DNA of 64,000 bases from Acholoe squamosa (Eukaryota; Annelida; Polychaeta; Phyllodocida; Polynoidae). The notes beneath the pieces were generated by a model. The model ran no database searches. It saw only the letters and a list, made by a program, of their open reading frames with translations, and was not told the DNA's origin. Below are positions 23,988 through 37,100 of this stretch, in pieces. The position numbers and the translations under genes are program-made. The stretch lies in the NCBI GenBank assembly GCA_949317995.1, contig OX439040.1:52217186-52281185 (forward strand). Reading direction: 5' to 3'. How positions within the stretch are numbered: the first letter of the stretch is position 1; the number at the start of each line of letters is the position of its first letter.

Positions 23988-24702
23988 CTAAAATACGGAC
24001 GCCAAGGTTGCATTATGAAGCAAGGGCAGAGAAAGCAGAGATGGAGAGCAAAGACTACTTATGAATTACCTTAGATGAGGAGTTTTCTAATGCCACTTGT
24101 CTTGTCAACACCAGGGACTGACTTGGGATAGCTAACAACCTTCAGTATGTGCCTCACTCATGCATCATGATCACACGGGGACGGCATACATTTATATATA
24201 ATAAGCAGGCACTATTATTATGAAATGATACGAACTACATTTCTGTATGTCATCTGGTAAGGATGGGAGTATGTATTTATATGTATTTGTTTTTATTGGC
24301 AACATATAAAGATCACAAAGGGGGTAACTTTTTCATTCAGCGCCAGTGTATTAGATATCCTGAAGATACTCATATAACTAAGCTGCAACCATACTTTGAA
24401 AGATGGGTTTCTCTCATTAGTAAGTATGGGTTTTAATTCATCCAGTGTCCTTGTTCATTTATAATCCATGCAGATGGTTCACAAACTAAGTTTTATGCGC
24501 TGTCCTATGGAACTTTACATGTTTGCATTCTGTAGTCAATCACAATGTCCTTCAGACTGGCTTGCAACTTTTTTGCATCGTCACATTTTTGTATGTCGAG
24601 ATCTGTATCCATAATTATGATTGCTCCTCCAGCTGTCCCTTCATTCCTAAGCATGGAGAAACTTTATGCCAAAAAGGTATAAAACGACCCATTAAAGGGA
24701 CC
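23988..24702. other. no gene seen
   Basis: AT-rich spacer. The frame at 24523-24879 runs into the CACTG element and has no recognisable motif. Confidence 0.45.
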
Positions 24703-24704
24703 TG

Positions 24705-25403
24705 CACTGTAAACCTGCAGATCTTTAAACTCATCAGATTGAGGACCTATAGTCATCAGAAGAGGTACAGACAGGGGGCAGCAACGTACAGGGAGTATGT
24801 GCCACTCATGTTTAATTATCAGGCCTTCAGTTTTCAGCTGAAGGTCTTCACTGCTGAGGACCTTAGGTGCTCAAGTTGACATACCCAAATCTACAGCTTT
24901 GGGTAGTCAGATTGAGGACCAAAGGTAGGCAGCACCAAGGTTGTCACTCTAACGAAATTATATAATCAGTTTGACCACGAGGTCAGTCCAGCTTCCGGTG
25001 AGGCTTCCTGTTTACTTCTATATGTAAGGTCAGAGGGTGAACCTGCGTTTGCTGGTTCCCCCAATTTTCTACCTGTGCATTGGCACCCCAGGTGGACAAA
25101 GGATACTTGGGACAAGAGCTGGTTACTGAGGTACCCCTCTTTGATCCTAGGCCCTTCACGGGTGGCAAAGGAGACTGGGGACTAGAGCCTTCACTCCCTC
25201 TTACTACTACTATGCCTAGGATTGCCTCTGCTTGGCGACAGTCTCTCACACTCTTCAATCCTTGGTGAAACCGTGAGTTTGACTACCATGGGTGAGTGTG
25301 TTGACCTAAACCCATCAGGTTGACTACCCTGGGTGCTCAATCTGATGAGCTAAGGTTGTAGATTTGGGTTATCGTCAGTCTGACGACCTTGGGGCTTTCA
25401 GTG
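24705..25403. mobile_element. CACTG-ended DNA transposon, copy 2 (699 bp)
   Basis: It begins CACTGTAAACCTGCAG and ends CAGTG, flanked by TG on both sides (24703-24704 and 25404-25405). It matches the two flanks of the gypsy insertion in copy 1 but has no retrotransposon at the corresponding point, which lies near 24920-24935. A segment at about 24980-25260 (a PRPFTGGKGDWG-like chance frame) is not matched in copy 1, so the two copies differ in interior content. Confidence 0.75.
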
Positions 25404-25405
25404 TG

Positions 25406-26083
25406 CTTCACCCAAAATGATGGTAGAAAAATAGGGGTAGTTATGATAAAAAAAAATTATTTTTGTCAAACTGTCACATAATGAAAAAGGTTATCAGACA
25501 CCCTGATACCTATCAAATCAAATCCCTCTCCAATATAGACAGAAAACTAGGAAGCATTTGTTTCCAAACCTAAATAAATGCCATTTTGAAAAAGAGGCAA
25601 CAATTCCAAAAGGCTAAGGGTGACATATTGTTAAAAAAAGATTACTTGTAATACAGAAACTATTTTCTTTGATATCTTTTTCATGTGTCCATGGGTTTTA
25701 ACCAAACCTTCCATATGTATGACTGTCAGGGGTAGATGCAGAAGTTCCTCAACTAGGATGCCAGATTTTGAGGATTTGTACAGCATTGCTGTAAAGACCA
25801 CTGAATCTAAAAGTCAAGGATATGTAAGATCATTTAGAAACATTCCAGGGAGAAATATGTCCTCATTATTATTCTAAGACCCTCCATGGTCTGCCTCTAC
25901 ATCTGCTGTGTTCTGTATAGGAGAGTTGTGGGCCTGGGGCACTGTCCTCAATCTTCCTATACACCGACACCAGTTGTTTATGGGCAGAACGCCATTCTGT
26001 TCTGCTCTATGACTGCGTTTCCGGCGCCTATGTACAATTAGGCACAACGCAGTGGCAGAACACACCAATGACTGCGTTTGGCA
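25406..26083. other. no gene seen
   Basis: The stretch leads up to the satellite and has a somewhat higher GC content at 25870-26060. ORFs of 64 codons on both strands overlap each other and lack motifs. Confidence 0.45.
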
Positions 26084-26940
26084 CCATGTTGCACAAATGA
26101 ATCAATGACTATATCTCAGCTGTTTATTGACATATTTCAAAGTGTAATATATCACTTTTAACGTTTTCAAGCATACTGATTCTATTTTTTCAACTTATAG
26201 ACCCATATTCCTGATAGATGTTGAGATAAAGTGCATCATGCCACTCAAGGCATGATGCACAAATGAATCAATGAGTATTTCTTAGCTGTTTATCGACATA
26301 TTTCAAGATGTAATATATTAATTTCAAGGTTTCCAACCATGCAGATTCCATTTTTAACTTTTAGATACATATTCCTGATTGATTTAGAGATACAGTGCAT
26401 CATGCAAATCTGGGCATGATGCACCAATGAATCAATGCCATTTTCTCAGCTGATTTTTGACAAATTTCAAAGTGTGATATATTGATTTTAATGTTTTCAA
26501 GCATACTGATTCTATTTTTTCAACTTACAGACCCATATTGCTGATGGCTCTCGAGATAGAGTGCATCATGCCAGTCAATCCATGATGCACAAATGAATAA
26601 TTGTCCATTACCCTATAGTTTATGAGCTGATTTGGACATGTAATATATCAATTTCAAGGTTTTCGCCCATGCCGATGGATATATATTCCTGATGGATTCA
26701 GAGATAAAGTGCATCATGCCAAACATGATGCACCAATGAATTAATGCACTTTTCTCTGCTGTTCATCAACAGATTTTAAAGCGTAATATATCAATTCTAA
26801 GGTTTTCCACCATGCCAATTCTATTTTTCAAAGCAATAGACCCATATTCCTGATACTTTCAGAATTAGAAGCCTAGATGCAAGATAAGGCATGATGCACC
26901 AATGAATCAAAGGCTATTAATCTTTTTAATATGAATACTT
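26084..26940. repeat. ~165-bp satellite, five to six units
   Basis: Units begin at CATGATGCAC: 26084 (one mismatch), 26251, 26415, 26581, 26724 and 26890, so periods are 167, 164, 166, 143 and 166 bp. Each unit has GCACAAATGAATCAATG, then TCAGCTGTTTATTGACA, GTAATATATCA, GACCCATATTCCTGA and GAGATAAAGTGCATCATG. The junction of units contains a short palindrome, GTGCATCATG...CATGATGCAC. A single further unit start lies at 27809. Confidence 0.88.
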
Positions 26941-28400
26941 AGACACTTAGAGTAGTGTACACTTGCAAGCATATACATTCTATAAGGGAGGAATAGAACA
27001 TAGCTATGTCCAGTGAGTTGTACCAGGACACTGCATAATTATGCTAATTATGCAAATAATATGTGTGGATATGGAGTGTTTGGTATCAATCTGGGGTGTT
27101 TTATTGCCCTAAAGAACATGTCCCCCTTAAAGAATTGTTACAAAAAAGAATAAGCGAAATAATTTTTTTAACTATGGGTAAAAAAATTACCGTCGGTCCA
27201 CCTGTGCCCTCACCATGGTGTGGACACCTGCTACCTTCAGCTAAGAGCTATCGATTTTGTGCTCAACCAGCGAAAGAAAGGCTATGTTTAAGGCAGGAAG
27301 AGGTCAAAAAAGGGTTTTTTGAGGGGGGTACATGCCAGTGCAGGACTGGCAAAAAGGGGATGGGGAGGGTGGGGGAGTCAAAAACCTCAAATAGGAGTTC
27401 TCCCATAGTGTGAAATATAACTTAAGGGTAGCTCAAGCTGGCGAACGTCATCATCAACTCAGATTTCACCTTACACTAATGGTAAGAAAACTAGAAAGCA
27501 AAAATCTAAATTTTGAGGGGCAGGACCACCCAGAAGCAAAACCATGAAAATAGGGAAAATGGAATGTGCCAAACGCAATGAGACGTACTTTAGGTCCGCA
27601 TTATGAACCCTGGCTGAAAAAAAAATTATTTTGAATCTTTACATGATGCCTACTTTAAGGTCGACTTTAGCAGGTTCCTTTGATCGCATTAGGATGTACA
27701 AACTCTGAAAATAGGGTAAATCAACGAGACTTACTACAAGTCTTACTACAGATTATGAACCCCGCCAAAAAAAAATTGTTTTGAATCTTGACATGATGCC
27801 AGGCAAAGCATGATGCACCAATGAATCAATGCCTATTTCTCAGCTGTTTATTTCAAAGTTTATTATATCTAAGTACTGACATATATTGACTAATTGCTGA
27901 CAAATAGTGAGTAGGCTTAAATAGGCCCTACTGAATAAAACACAGAAAGGCGACAAAACACAAAACACCGCATACACTCAGTCACCATATATTAGTAGTG
28001 TAAAATTTGTTAGCATATGAATTCTGCAAAGGAGCAATAGAACTTATCTATGTATATTGAAAAGTAACAGGACACTGTATAATTATGCTAATTATGCAAA
28101 TAATATGCACGGATATGGAGTGTTTGGTATGAACCTGGAGTGTTTCGTCCCCCTAAAGAACATGTGCCCCTAAAAATTTGGTTTTGAAAAAGAATAAGCG
28201 AAATAAATTTTTTCACTAGAGCCTAGTAGAGGCCTTTTCGCAGATGCTCCCTGTGTGCGCAAACCACTGTCAGAGTGTATCTATCTAAAAGGCTCTTTTT
28301 GCGGAGTTGACTGGCTGAAATTCTAATCACTTTAGGGAAGCAAGGTCGAAAAAAAGTTTTTTCGGGGGAGGGGGTAATGGGGAGTGGGGGGACTTGGGGG
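26941..28400. repeat. ~1.07-kb direct duplication containing a satellite unit
   Basis: The stretch from about 26950 to 27400 recurs at about 28000-28400: ATTATGCTAATTATGCAAAT at about 27039 and 28082, GGATATGGAGTGTTTGGTAT at about 27067 and 28111, and AAAGAATAAGCGAAATAA at about 27145 and 28189. Both copies end in a GGGGGAG-rich tract (about 27320 and 28365). A lone satellite unit at 27809 precedes the second copy, so satellite and flank were duplicated together. Similarity is about 80 percent by eye. Confidence 0.75.
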
Positions 28401-30145
28401 GAGCTGGGTCCAAAAAATCAAATGTATGAAAAAAAATCATTGGATTAGCAGTAAATTTACCCGGAATTAAGTTCAGATATCTATTTTCATATATGTTGAC
28501 ATTTGAAGCCATTTTTGTAGTTCTATTGATGTTTTGAAGTGATCTTACTTGTTGCAACTTTTCGAAATAATTTACATTTCTTCTTTAGGCAGTAAGATGC
28601 TAAAGTGTACAAACATAGCTACTAAAGTACTAAAAATGATCAGATTTTGGAGTCCATTTTGTAGCTGTTTTGAGTTTAGGCAAGTTTCAATTTTGGGCCA
28701 CTAGGTGGCGATGGAATAGATGGTAGAATATAGCTTTAAATTAATTTATAGTATTTCGCCTGTGGTGACTCAAATGGGAGAGGTAGGGGAGACAAAGTCA
28801 AGTTTAAGATTTAGGTGAAGGAACATTCATTATCTAAAGTTTATTTTAACATGTTTGCTTGGAGGTATTACATGAGTGAATTTGTGCTTAATGGTCTGAG
28901 GAATGAGTGAGAGGTCCAATCAGAAGTAGATCCAGTCAGAGATCTATAGTTGTTTATAAAACGGCTGGCAGTGCTCTGCTGCACGATAGAAGTGACATTT
29001 AGTGTATTATAGGAGTGTAGTGCACACCTGAGCAAGGTCACCATAGCTGTAAACAAGTCAAGGGCCATTAATTGGTCTAGACATACCTTAATTGGGTACT
29101 TAAGTGATTGGAATTAAATGTACAACGTTTTATAAAGACAATAGACAACTCCTTCTTCACATCAAGACTGTCTGTTGTCCTATAATACACGGATGCATCT
29201 GATCGTTGTCTATTCTATTAGTAACAAGGATACTATCAAATAGGTTATATTCTTATATCCATAGTTCTATAACCTAACTGTTCACTGTCTAAATCGTGGC
29301 ATGCAGATGTATGTCTATACAACAGTCCTATATATGAAAAGCTTAGCCAACCCTACCCTGTTGTGCCTCGTGAAGAATACAAGGAATGTGTGAGGGATTA
29401 GCCTGATCAGGTTCTCAGGCCATTTAGGTCACCTTGACACTGTCCTGGAGGCGTAGGTCAGGAACACAGGGAGGTGGGACTGGCTCTTCTAATTTGACAA
29501 CTTTATAGAACCTACTCTAATTGAGGTAATATGGATCACATCTCCAGGAGGGTCATGCCAAAAGAAAACAAGGAAGTGTGTCTGTAAGTGTGTTTTTTTA
29601 GAGTGCTGAAGAAAACAAGTATTGTTTAAATCATTTTCATAGTACATGTACTGACAAAAAGTGAAAATGTACAGCAAAATGAATGGGAAACTCTTTTTGC
29701 AGTGTAAAAAGACGTGCACGTTTTATCCAAACGATTATCCAAACAAAATTTCAGCAGTACAAAAACGTGCACGTTTTCCTTTTTGATTCACGTTTCTTTT
29801 TTGGCAAGAGCCTCCTGACATATAAATAGTTATTACTCTACACGCTTGCCCCAGAGCTTTGCAGCAAGGTGTGGGTTAGTAGTGTGGTATCAGCACTGCG
29901 ATCATTAAAAGGTTATAAACAACAATTCAATAACATCACCCTCATACAATAACGGCTATTGGGATGGATACCAGATTATTTAGTCTTATTGCAGCTTGTT
30001 GCCTTCCTCAGGCATGAGGAGGGTAACCATAGTTCTATTCGTAGCCACACATGCAGGGCTGCAAATTAGGTGTCTACTAGTCACTGCTTGGACGGCGTTA
30101 AATCAGGTCTAAAATTGTCCAGTAATTCAAGTTTAAGTTGCACTA
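28401..30145. other. no gene seen
   Basis: About 1.7 kb of AT-rich DNA. Short repeats of the motif GTGCACGTTTT occur at 29713 and 29766. No exon with splice sites or known repeat was recognised. Confidence 0.45.
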
Positions 30146-30436
30146 CACCCCTTATTGGTAGCTGCAATTACGGGCCTACAGAAGTAGTGGTTACTAGTTG
30201 CGTTTTATGAATGCCATACTAGGGACTGCACTATTTCAAGAGAGTTTAATTAAACAGGGATTAATTTGCAGTAATGACGAAAGGTTGCAGAGCAGCCCTT
30301 ACTAGTAGCTGCAATGGCAGGTCTACAAAATCAGTGATTGCTAGTTGCTTATTATGGAGACATACCCTACTACAGGCAAATAGAGCGTCTACTAGCCACT
30401 TTCTATAGGAGAGTTTAATCAGGGCACTTTTGCAAT
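30146..30436. repeat. ~150-bp tandem duplication, diverged
   Basis: Two units, about 30146-30296 and 30297-30436, share CTTATTGGTAGCTGCAAT / CTTACTAGTAGCTGCAAT, GGNCTACANAA and GAGAGTTTAAT. Identity is about 70 percent by eye. Confidence 0.6.
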
Positions 30437-30441
30437 ACATA

Positions 30442-31429
30442 CACAGAAAGAAATGAACGTAATTATCTGGCAAACATTAGCTGAAATGCCTAACTTTCAA
30501 AGCCAAGTTGGGAGTTTGCACGTGCCCAAAACCACCAAACTTTTCTTAGGAGTTTACAGCTAACTATTAGGAAAAATTCCTAATTGCTAACTTGCCTGAT
30601 TTTGTCTAGGTTTCATACACCATTTTCCTAGGCCTGCTCTCATTTATAAATGATTCCTAAACTCAGAGTGACACTGAAATATGGGATTTTTAAGCCAAAG
30701 GTGGAGCTTTTAGCCTAAGATGTAGCTTACGGGTATAACATGGCTATTTCTTTATTTCAATTATTAATTAAGGCAGTCAGTGTAAACTCAATGTTACATA
30801 GAGTCTAGACGGCAGCAGTGTCTCATAATTTAAGAAGCATGTTCAATGCCTCACATTATTTCAACCTCTAAGCTAAATGACTCTGGGTTCATTATATGGT
30901 CACAGACTTGCCATTGCATATATGTGGATCACCATGGTAAAAGGTACGCCCGGGAGGGGTGCGCGGGCATACCTTTTACTGTGTTGATCCACATATGAGT
31001 ATATTTGAATATTCATAGGACAGGTGTTTACATTCTCCTTTCTTGGTCCTTCAATGATTTATAAACCTATCAGGTCTATTTTGTTAATTATTATGTCAGG
31101 TTTAATTTTGAAAGCCATTTCATAGTCATTGGAACACCATTATTTTGACATCTATGGGCTTTTACATGATATATACATACTGGAAAACTCCTCATGCAAA
31201 CCACACTGCCACCTGGTGTGAAGAAAACTACTATCCCTTAGACAAAACCACTACCCCTTAGACAAAGTAACCGATTTTCTCTCTTGGCTAAGTTAAGTCA
31301 GCTTGCCTGAATAGGTTAGTCAATACTGCTCACATGTTAGTTAGATGTTAGTCATGTGTTGGGGGTTTTGCCCAATTAGGTGTTTCACCTAACTTAAATT
31401 AAATTTACTAACTTGGATTTTTTTCTGTG
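30442..31429. mobile_element. 988-bp TIR element with a central hairpin
   Basis: The ends CACAGAAAGAAATG and CATTTTTTTCTGTG-like are inverted copies, flanked by TA on both sides (30440-30441 and 31430-31431). Further in, TGCCCAAAACCACC on the left faces the complement of GGGGGTTTTGCCCA on the right. No coding frame. The superfamily is not determined. Confidence 0.5.
30917..30997. repeat. ~35-bp-arm hairpin with GC-rich loop
   Basis: The left arm CATATATGTGGATCA...GGTAAAAGGTACGCCCG and the right arm (30964-30997) pair almost fully. The loop is GC-rich (GGAGGGGTGCG). A close copy of the right arm, without its partner, lies at 40915-40949. It sits near the middle of the 30442-31429 element. Confidence 0.8.
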
Positions 31430-31431
31430 TA

Positions 31432-32881
31432 ATAATAGCTGCATAGTAGCTTCTATTGGTAGTTGTTTTTCTCTCACGTTAAAGAGTAACTGAAAATCTG
31501 TATTGTGCACGCACATAATTGTGTACTATCAAGATAACTGGATAAACTTTGCAAATCCTGACCATGCCTCACTGCAGCCTTTCTCTTCCTGCCGCTTCTG
31601 TTTGCTTGTACTTATACTTCTTTATTTACTGCAGATTCCATGTTATTGGGATGGACTGTGTCACGAGGATAATTCACAAAACTAACAAGCATAAATGATG
31701 CTGCGACACCCTACTGATATCATCATGTCTACAGCATACTGCATGTTTTATTTTGTCAATAAGTATAAGTTAGCATTGTACAAAAGATTATCCAGTTTCT
31801 GATATGAGATCAGATCAGAACATAACAATATCTATTGACTATTTTACCATGAAGGACAGTAAACATTTCTGAAAGATATGTGGATGCAAGGACTATCTTG
31901 AATGATGACCAGACCAACAGTGATGGAGCATATCTCTAGACATGACATTTGTGAGGTGGATTGTGAGTTATTTGCCTCGTTCTCAAACTGTTAAGGGGCC
32001 ACATAAATAGAAGCTCTTTGTGTCGCTGGTTAGCTTATGGGCCGGAGGCGGCATCTGGCTCCTCAATGACACTCCATTCATGGATATAACAATATTTCTT
32101 ATAATATCCTCGACACATATAACCCAGTATAGAAATATCACATGTATGGGGCAATAAGTGATGAGTAGCATAATGTCCAAGAAGCTGGACGGAGACTGTA
32201 CATGTCCCGGTAGTCTGGTAGTAGAGCGTTTATATCTAGATTAAAACTGGAAAGCCCAACAGATGGGTTCATTCTTCCGCATCTTTAACAGTTTTATGGG
32301 TATGTAATACAATAGAGCAGATTACATTGATACATTTTAGTTTTCAAGGTCATACAAAAAATTGATGAATATGGACTCAGGAACATGAGGTATGAATGAA
32401 GGAAATGATTGAATTTTGGCTGCAAGAAAAGACAGTCTCCTTCTGGGTTCTAAATGATACCTGGTATGTTCTGAAAACAAATGCAGCCTACGCACTTTGT
32501 TTACACTTTAGGCAAAGAAGAGTGGCTATATCACAATGCCGATGATAGTTGAAGTTGATTTTCACTTCTAAACCTTTTCATTTAGATATTGTGATACATA
32601 TTCCATTTTGAAATGGTTTCCATTAAAATCTGCTCCCCATTAGGCATATTTTATGTATCTTTTAAAAATATGTTTTTTTTCTACCTGTAGTGAGTGAGCT
32701 AAATGCTGTTTACAATTAGTGATGGGTACCAGTTTATATTTTAGTTGATATGTGGAGTAGAGTTACTTTCAGGCAGATAACAGCCTGTCTCTCAAGGACG
32801 AGTGGTGATCAGCTGGTGATATAGGTTTTGGAGTACATTTCTTGAAAAGTGTGTGGTTTTAGTGAAGTAAAAAACGACAAA
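31432..32881. other. no gene seen
   Basis: AT-rich spacer of 1.4 kb before the large inverted repeat. Nothing was recognised. Confidence 0.45.
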
Positions 32882-33206
32882 TAGTCTGGGAGCCACTATT
32901 GGAAAAGCAGCTTAAAAATAAAATTCGTTGCACCCCAACCGTAGCAATAGTCACATGGTATCAAATGAAAGCTTAGACCATTAGCTTTCAGACTGGACCA
33001 GGTGGGTCGTTGGGTTGGACCAGCATGTGTGATTTATAGGCCCGTTTCCATGGCAACCAAATTTTTGATAAAACTGAACATTTTCCTGGAAGATAACAGT
33101 TATCAAACTTTGGTTCTCAATATCTTGAGAACCATAAGGGCTGGACTCATGAAATTTTGACATGGGACTGATATATCACAGCCCTATCAGTGTGTGTTTG
33201 CTATTT

Positions 33207-33620
33207 GACCTTAAATAAGGTCAAGGTCACATGGTTTTACCTTGAAAGTGAAGATTTCCCTTAAAAATGAGATATGAGGTGAAAATAGCGACTCATCTAG
33301 CTTATTTCTCATTTTCCTGCTGACCGCTAGTGCCAGGCATATAAAATCTTGCTTACAGAAAGATATATTAGGGCCCTATCAGTGAGTGCTCTTTATTTGA
33401 CCTTGAACAAGGTCAAGGTCACATGATTTGACCTTAAAGGTGAAAACATCCATAGAAAATGCAATATTTGCTTGAAATGGCAACTCATAACTTTTTTCAC
33501 TATCCTAATAACTGCTAGTGCCAGGCACATAAAATCTTGCCAAGAGATAAATATATCAGGGCCCTATCAATGAGTGCTGTGTATATGACCTTGAACAAGG
33601 TCAAGGTCACATGATCTGAC
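33207..33620. repeat. tandem ~190-bp units, left arm, with AGGTCA repeats
   Basis: Unit centres lie at 33207, 33399 and 33588, and a diverged one near 34100. Each holds GACCTTNAANAAGGTCAAGGTCACATG. That contains an everted AGGTCA pair with a six-base spacer, a directly abutting AGGTCAAGGTCA, and the extended half-site TCAAGGTCA. The right-arm counterparts are at 42124, 42308, 42493 and 42684, plus 41611. Confidence 0.85.
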
Positions 33621-34140
33621 CTGGAAAATACTACAAGAACTTGAGATATGAGATGGAAAAGGCAACTTATAACCTTGCTTCTAACAGAGGCGTAGGGAGC
33701 AAATCTTACGGGGGTCCAGTGGTGGCCCCCACCACAACCACCTTGAATTGTCGGTTTCATCATGATGACACCTTTATATACTTATATATAAGAATATAGA
33801 CCTTGTACAGAAAAAGTTATTTTAGTGACTTATAGGTCTGATTTAAGGCTCAGGCCCCCATTTTCCCTATCTCATTACCATACTGATCTCATTTGAGATG
33901 TAACATGTTGGATGTTTGTGTATTTCATCATTATGAGGTCTTGGCTGAATTTCAGTTGGCCCAGACATACTCAGGCTCCACCTGCTATGTGTTTGGGCCC
34001 CTCTGCCCCCCTTTTCGGATGCCCCAGTCTAACTATAACTGTTGGTGCCAGGAACATGACATCTTGTACTAGGGCCCTATCAGGAAGTACTGTGTATGTG
34101 ACTTTGATCAAGGTCACTTTGTTTGACCTAAATGGTGAAA

Positions 34141-37100
34141 ATATCATAAGACATGATATAAATTATGAGCTTGAAATAACAACTCCTGTTTCTCAATATA
34201 TCCTGTTTCTCAATATCCTTCTAACAGCTAGTGCCAGGCATTTGAAGATTTGCCATGAGATCAGACTCCTATCAAGGAGCTCTTTGTATTTGATCAAGGT
34301 CACATGATTTTACCTTGAAAATAAAAATATCACTAGAAGATGAGTAATGAGGGGAAACAATAATTTTCAACTTTTGTTTGTAACTATCCGCAAGTGCTCA
34401 GCACTTAAGATTTTACAGACAGATACGTAAGACCATCTGGAAAGTGTTACATATTTGACAAATGTCAAGCTTACAAAATTGCACCTTTAGTGTGAGAATA
34501 TCCCTACAATACAAGATTTGACAATTCAATATTTTTGCGTTTCATTACCCTACTAATCAGTAATATAATAATTAAGCATTTTGAAAGAATAACAATAGGC
34601 TGAAACATGCTGGTTCACATTGGATAGGGATTTTTCGCCAGTACATACCAGGTTCATGGTACATCATTCTGAATTTAGTCTGTGCCGCCATTCTGGTAGG
34701 CTGTACATAAGATCTTAGTACATTGCTGTGTGCAATGCACCATGTCTTAATCATGAAGGTATCTGGGACAGTCACAGAGTAATACATATTTCACCTTGAG
34801 ACTCATTATAATATAATTCATTTACATTATCACATCTAGCCTCAATCCACAGGCTTGCACTGGTAATATAGTTTCTGCTCACTCTATATCCACTCTATAG
34901 CTCACTGCAAATATGAGGTAGTACATGCAGTAGGCCTGGTAGTACCACTGTTTGTTAAAAGCTGTAGCCTCTGAGTTGGAGGCTTTGTTTGAGACAAGAG
35001 CCAATTTTTGCAGTGGACATCCTGAAATGAATCAGATTGGATCAAATGTTGGGGTAGGCTGCAGTGGTTAGACTTTACATAGGCCACAGCTTTTGTCCTC
35101 TTGTGGAGTGGGGACCTTTATGAGAGGGTATGAAGGAGCAGAATAGCTTCTTTGAGAGTCCAGTGGGCATACCAGATCCATAAAAGGCAACAAACTCAGG
35201 GTTACGTGTGGCTTGAGGTGAGCATGTGGGCAGCTGGGGTCCATATGTGCGGGCCCAGGCTTACATGATCATCTTTTGTCTGCTGATGGAAGATTATTTC
35301 CCCTCTGGACCCCTTATCAATGGTGTGGTTTGGGTTGGCTACTTCAAACCACACCAGTCAGGAACTGGGTTATGGGTCCTGCCTGACTAGAGCGCATGCC
35401 TGAATGTCATATCGTCAGTGTATATCAGTATATGTAGGCCCTTAGATATAGGGGATGGAGGGTCATGTATGCAGTGACTAAGATGGTGGCTTCCAGGTGC
35501 ACATTGAGAGGGTGCTCTATGACTGCTCTGTTTAGTCCCTCTCATCTCAAATACATCTGCAGATGGCAGTAATAAGCAGACTCAATTTTTAGATCTCGCA
35601 TAGTTCAGAAACCATCTCACATTGATATGGAAGGTCTTGATGAGAAACACAAGGGCAGATTGTGTTGTCTTCCTCAAGGGCTCAAATATCCTGACTTAGG
35701 CCGTCCATGTAGTCCTACCTTGAGTCAGCCATTTTTCATGTTTTTGTACCAAATTGTAGTCATATCTATGGTCATTCCAGTGGATTTTAACCTGCTTACT
35801 TTGATAAAAAATGGAAAGATGTAGGTCCTGCTATTTGACCATTTTTAAGGATTTACCTCTAGCCATCTCCACCAGATGACTATGGTACAGACTTGGGGGC
35901 AATATTCGTCCCATGACAAGTGGGTTTCTGACACTTTTCCAGCCACATTTGAGAAGGCAAAGTCAGTAAATATTGATAGATTTGCAATAATGTGTTATTG
36001 ATCAAAGAAGATAGTTAACCCCAAGTTAAAGATGATTAATCTATTGCATTCTCACTCTTTCAGACATCCATCAAAGAGAAAAAAGCCCTTTATTTATAAA
36101 TGGTGCAGACATAGCTACTCTAGTATGTAACAGTTGACTGTGTGTTATGGCCAATTCAAAGCACTGTGATTCCCTTGTATTATATGCTTCACTGTCATAT
36201 AAGCCACACGCTGACTTTGGGAGAATACTATAAGCTGCACCTAACCCAGTAAACAAAAACTTTATCCAATGTAGGAAATTGGTAAATATTGAATCTTTAA
36301 AGATTTGTATATATACCACTCTTTAGACTTGTATGATAGACTTGTTGAAACATCAACGGTAACAAAAGAGATTATACTGCCTTGCCAAACAAGTGCATTC
36401 TATCACCATCGGCACCTAGGTTAGCCTTTTGGCCGCATAGGTTCGATTCCGGCCTTAATGTCCAAAGGAATTAGAGAAGGTAGGTTTAAACCTCATGTAA
36501 TTTTATGTTTTATTATGTAATTGCCTTAGATGAGGTTTCTTTGATACTTCCTTGCATATGAAATAATGTGAAATCGTACTAAATGTTCAGTTACATATTC
36601 AGGACATAATTTTTTCAGATGATTCCATGAAGGACATCTGCGTAATTAATACCTAGAGACTATGCTCATTTAGGTTCATTAACATGTTTACTAGGAAGTC
36701 TTGAAAATTGGTAGATCTATACTGGTCTAGTAATTGAAGTTGTACCTAAGATAACTGTTATGTCCATGGTCAGATACCCCTATAGCATTGTCTAACACAA
36801 ATAGTCCCCGCTATAGGTCATAGATGTCCAGGTGGATGGCCACTCTGCTGTATGCCTAAGCCTGAGATGAGATTGAAGAAAGCTCTGTGGTCCAGTGTAG
36901 TGCTTTACAGTGCATTAGCTCCTGAAAAGTCATCCAGATAGGCTAGTAACCAGCAGCCTGAGAGGCCTAGAACAGCACCAGCTGTTCTCTATATAGCAGG
37001 CAAAGGAGAGGCAGACATCAGCATACCTTAACTCATTCTCTACGGGCTGAAAATAGACCACATCACAAACTATTAGTTTCCTGGCATGCCCTCTTTCTAG

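Noticed and set aside
36430-36465. B-box-like GGTTCGATTCC suggesting a tRNA or SINE
   Set aside because: No A box at the right distance and the T stem pairs at only two positions; GGCCG/CGGCC pairing around it is a separate small palindrome.
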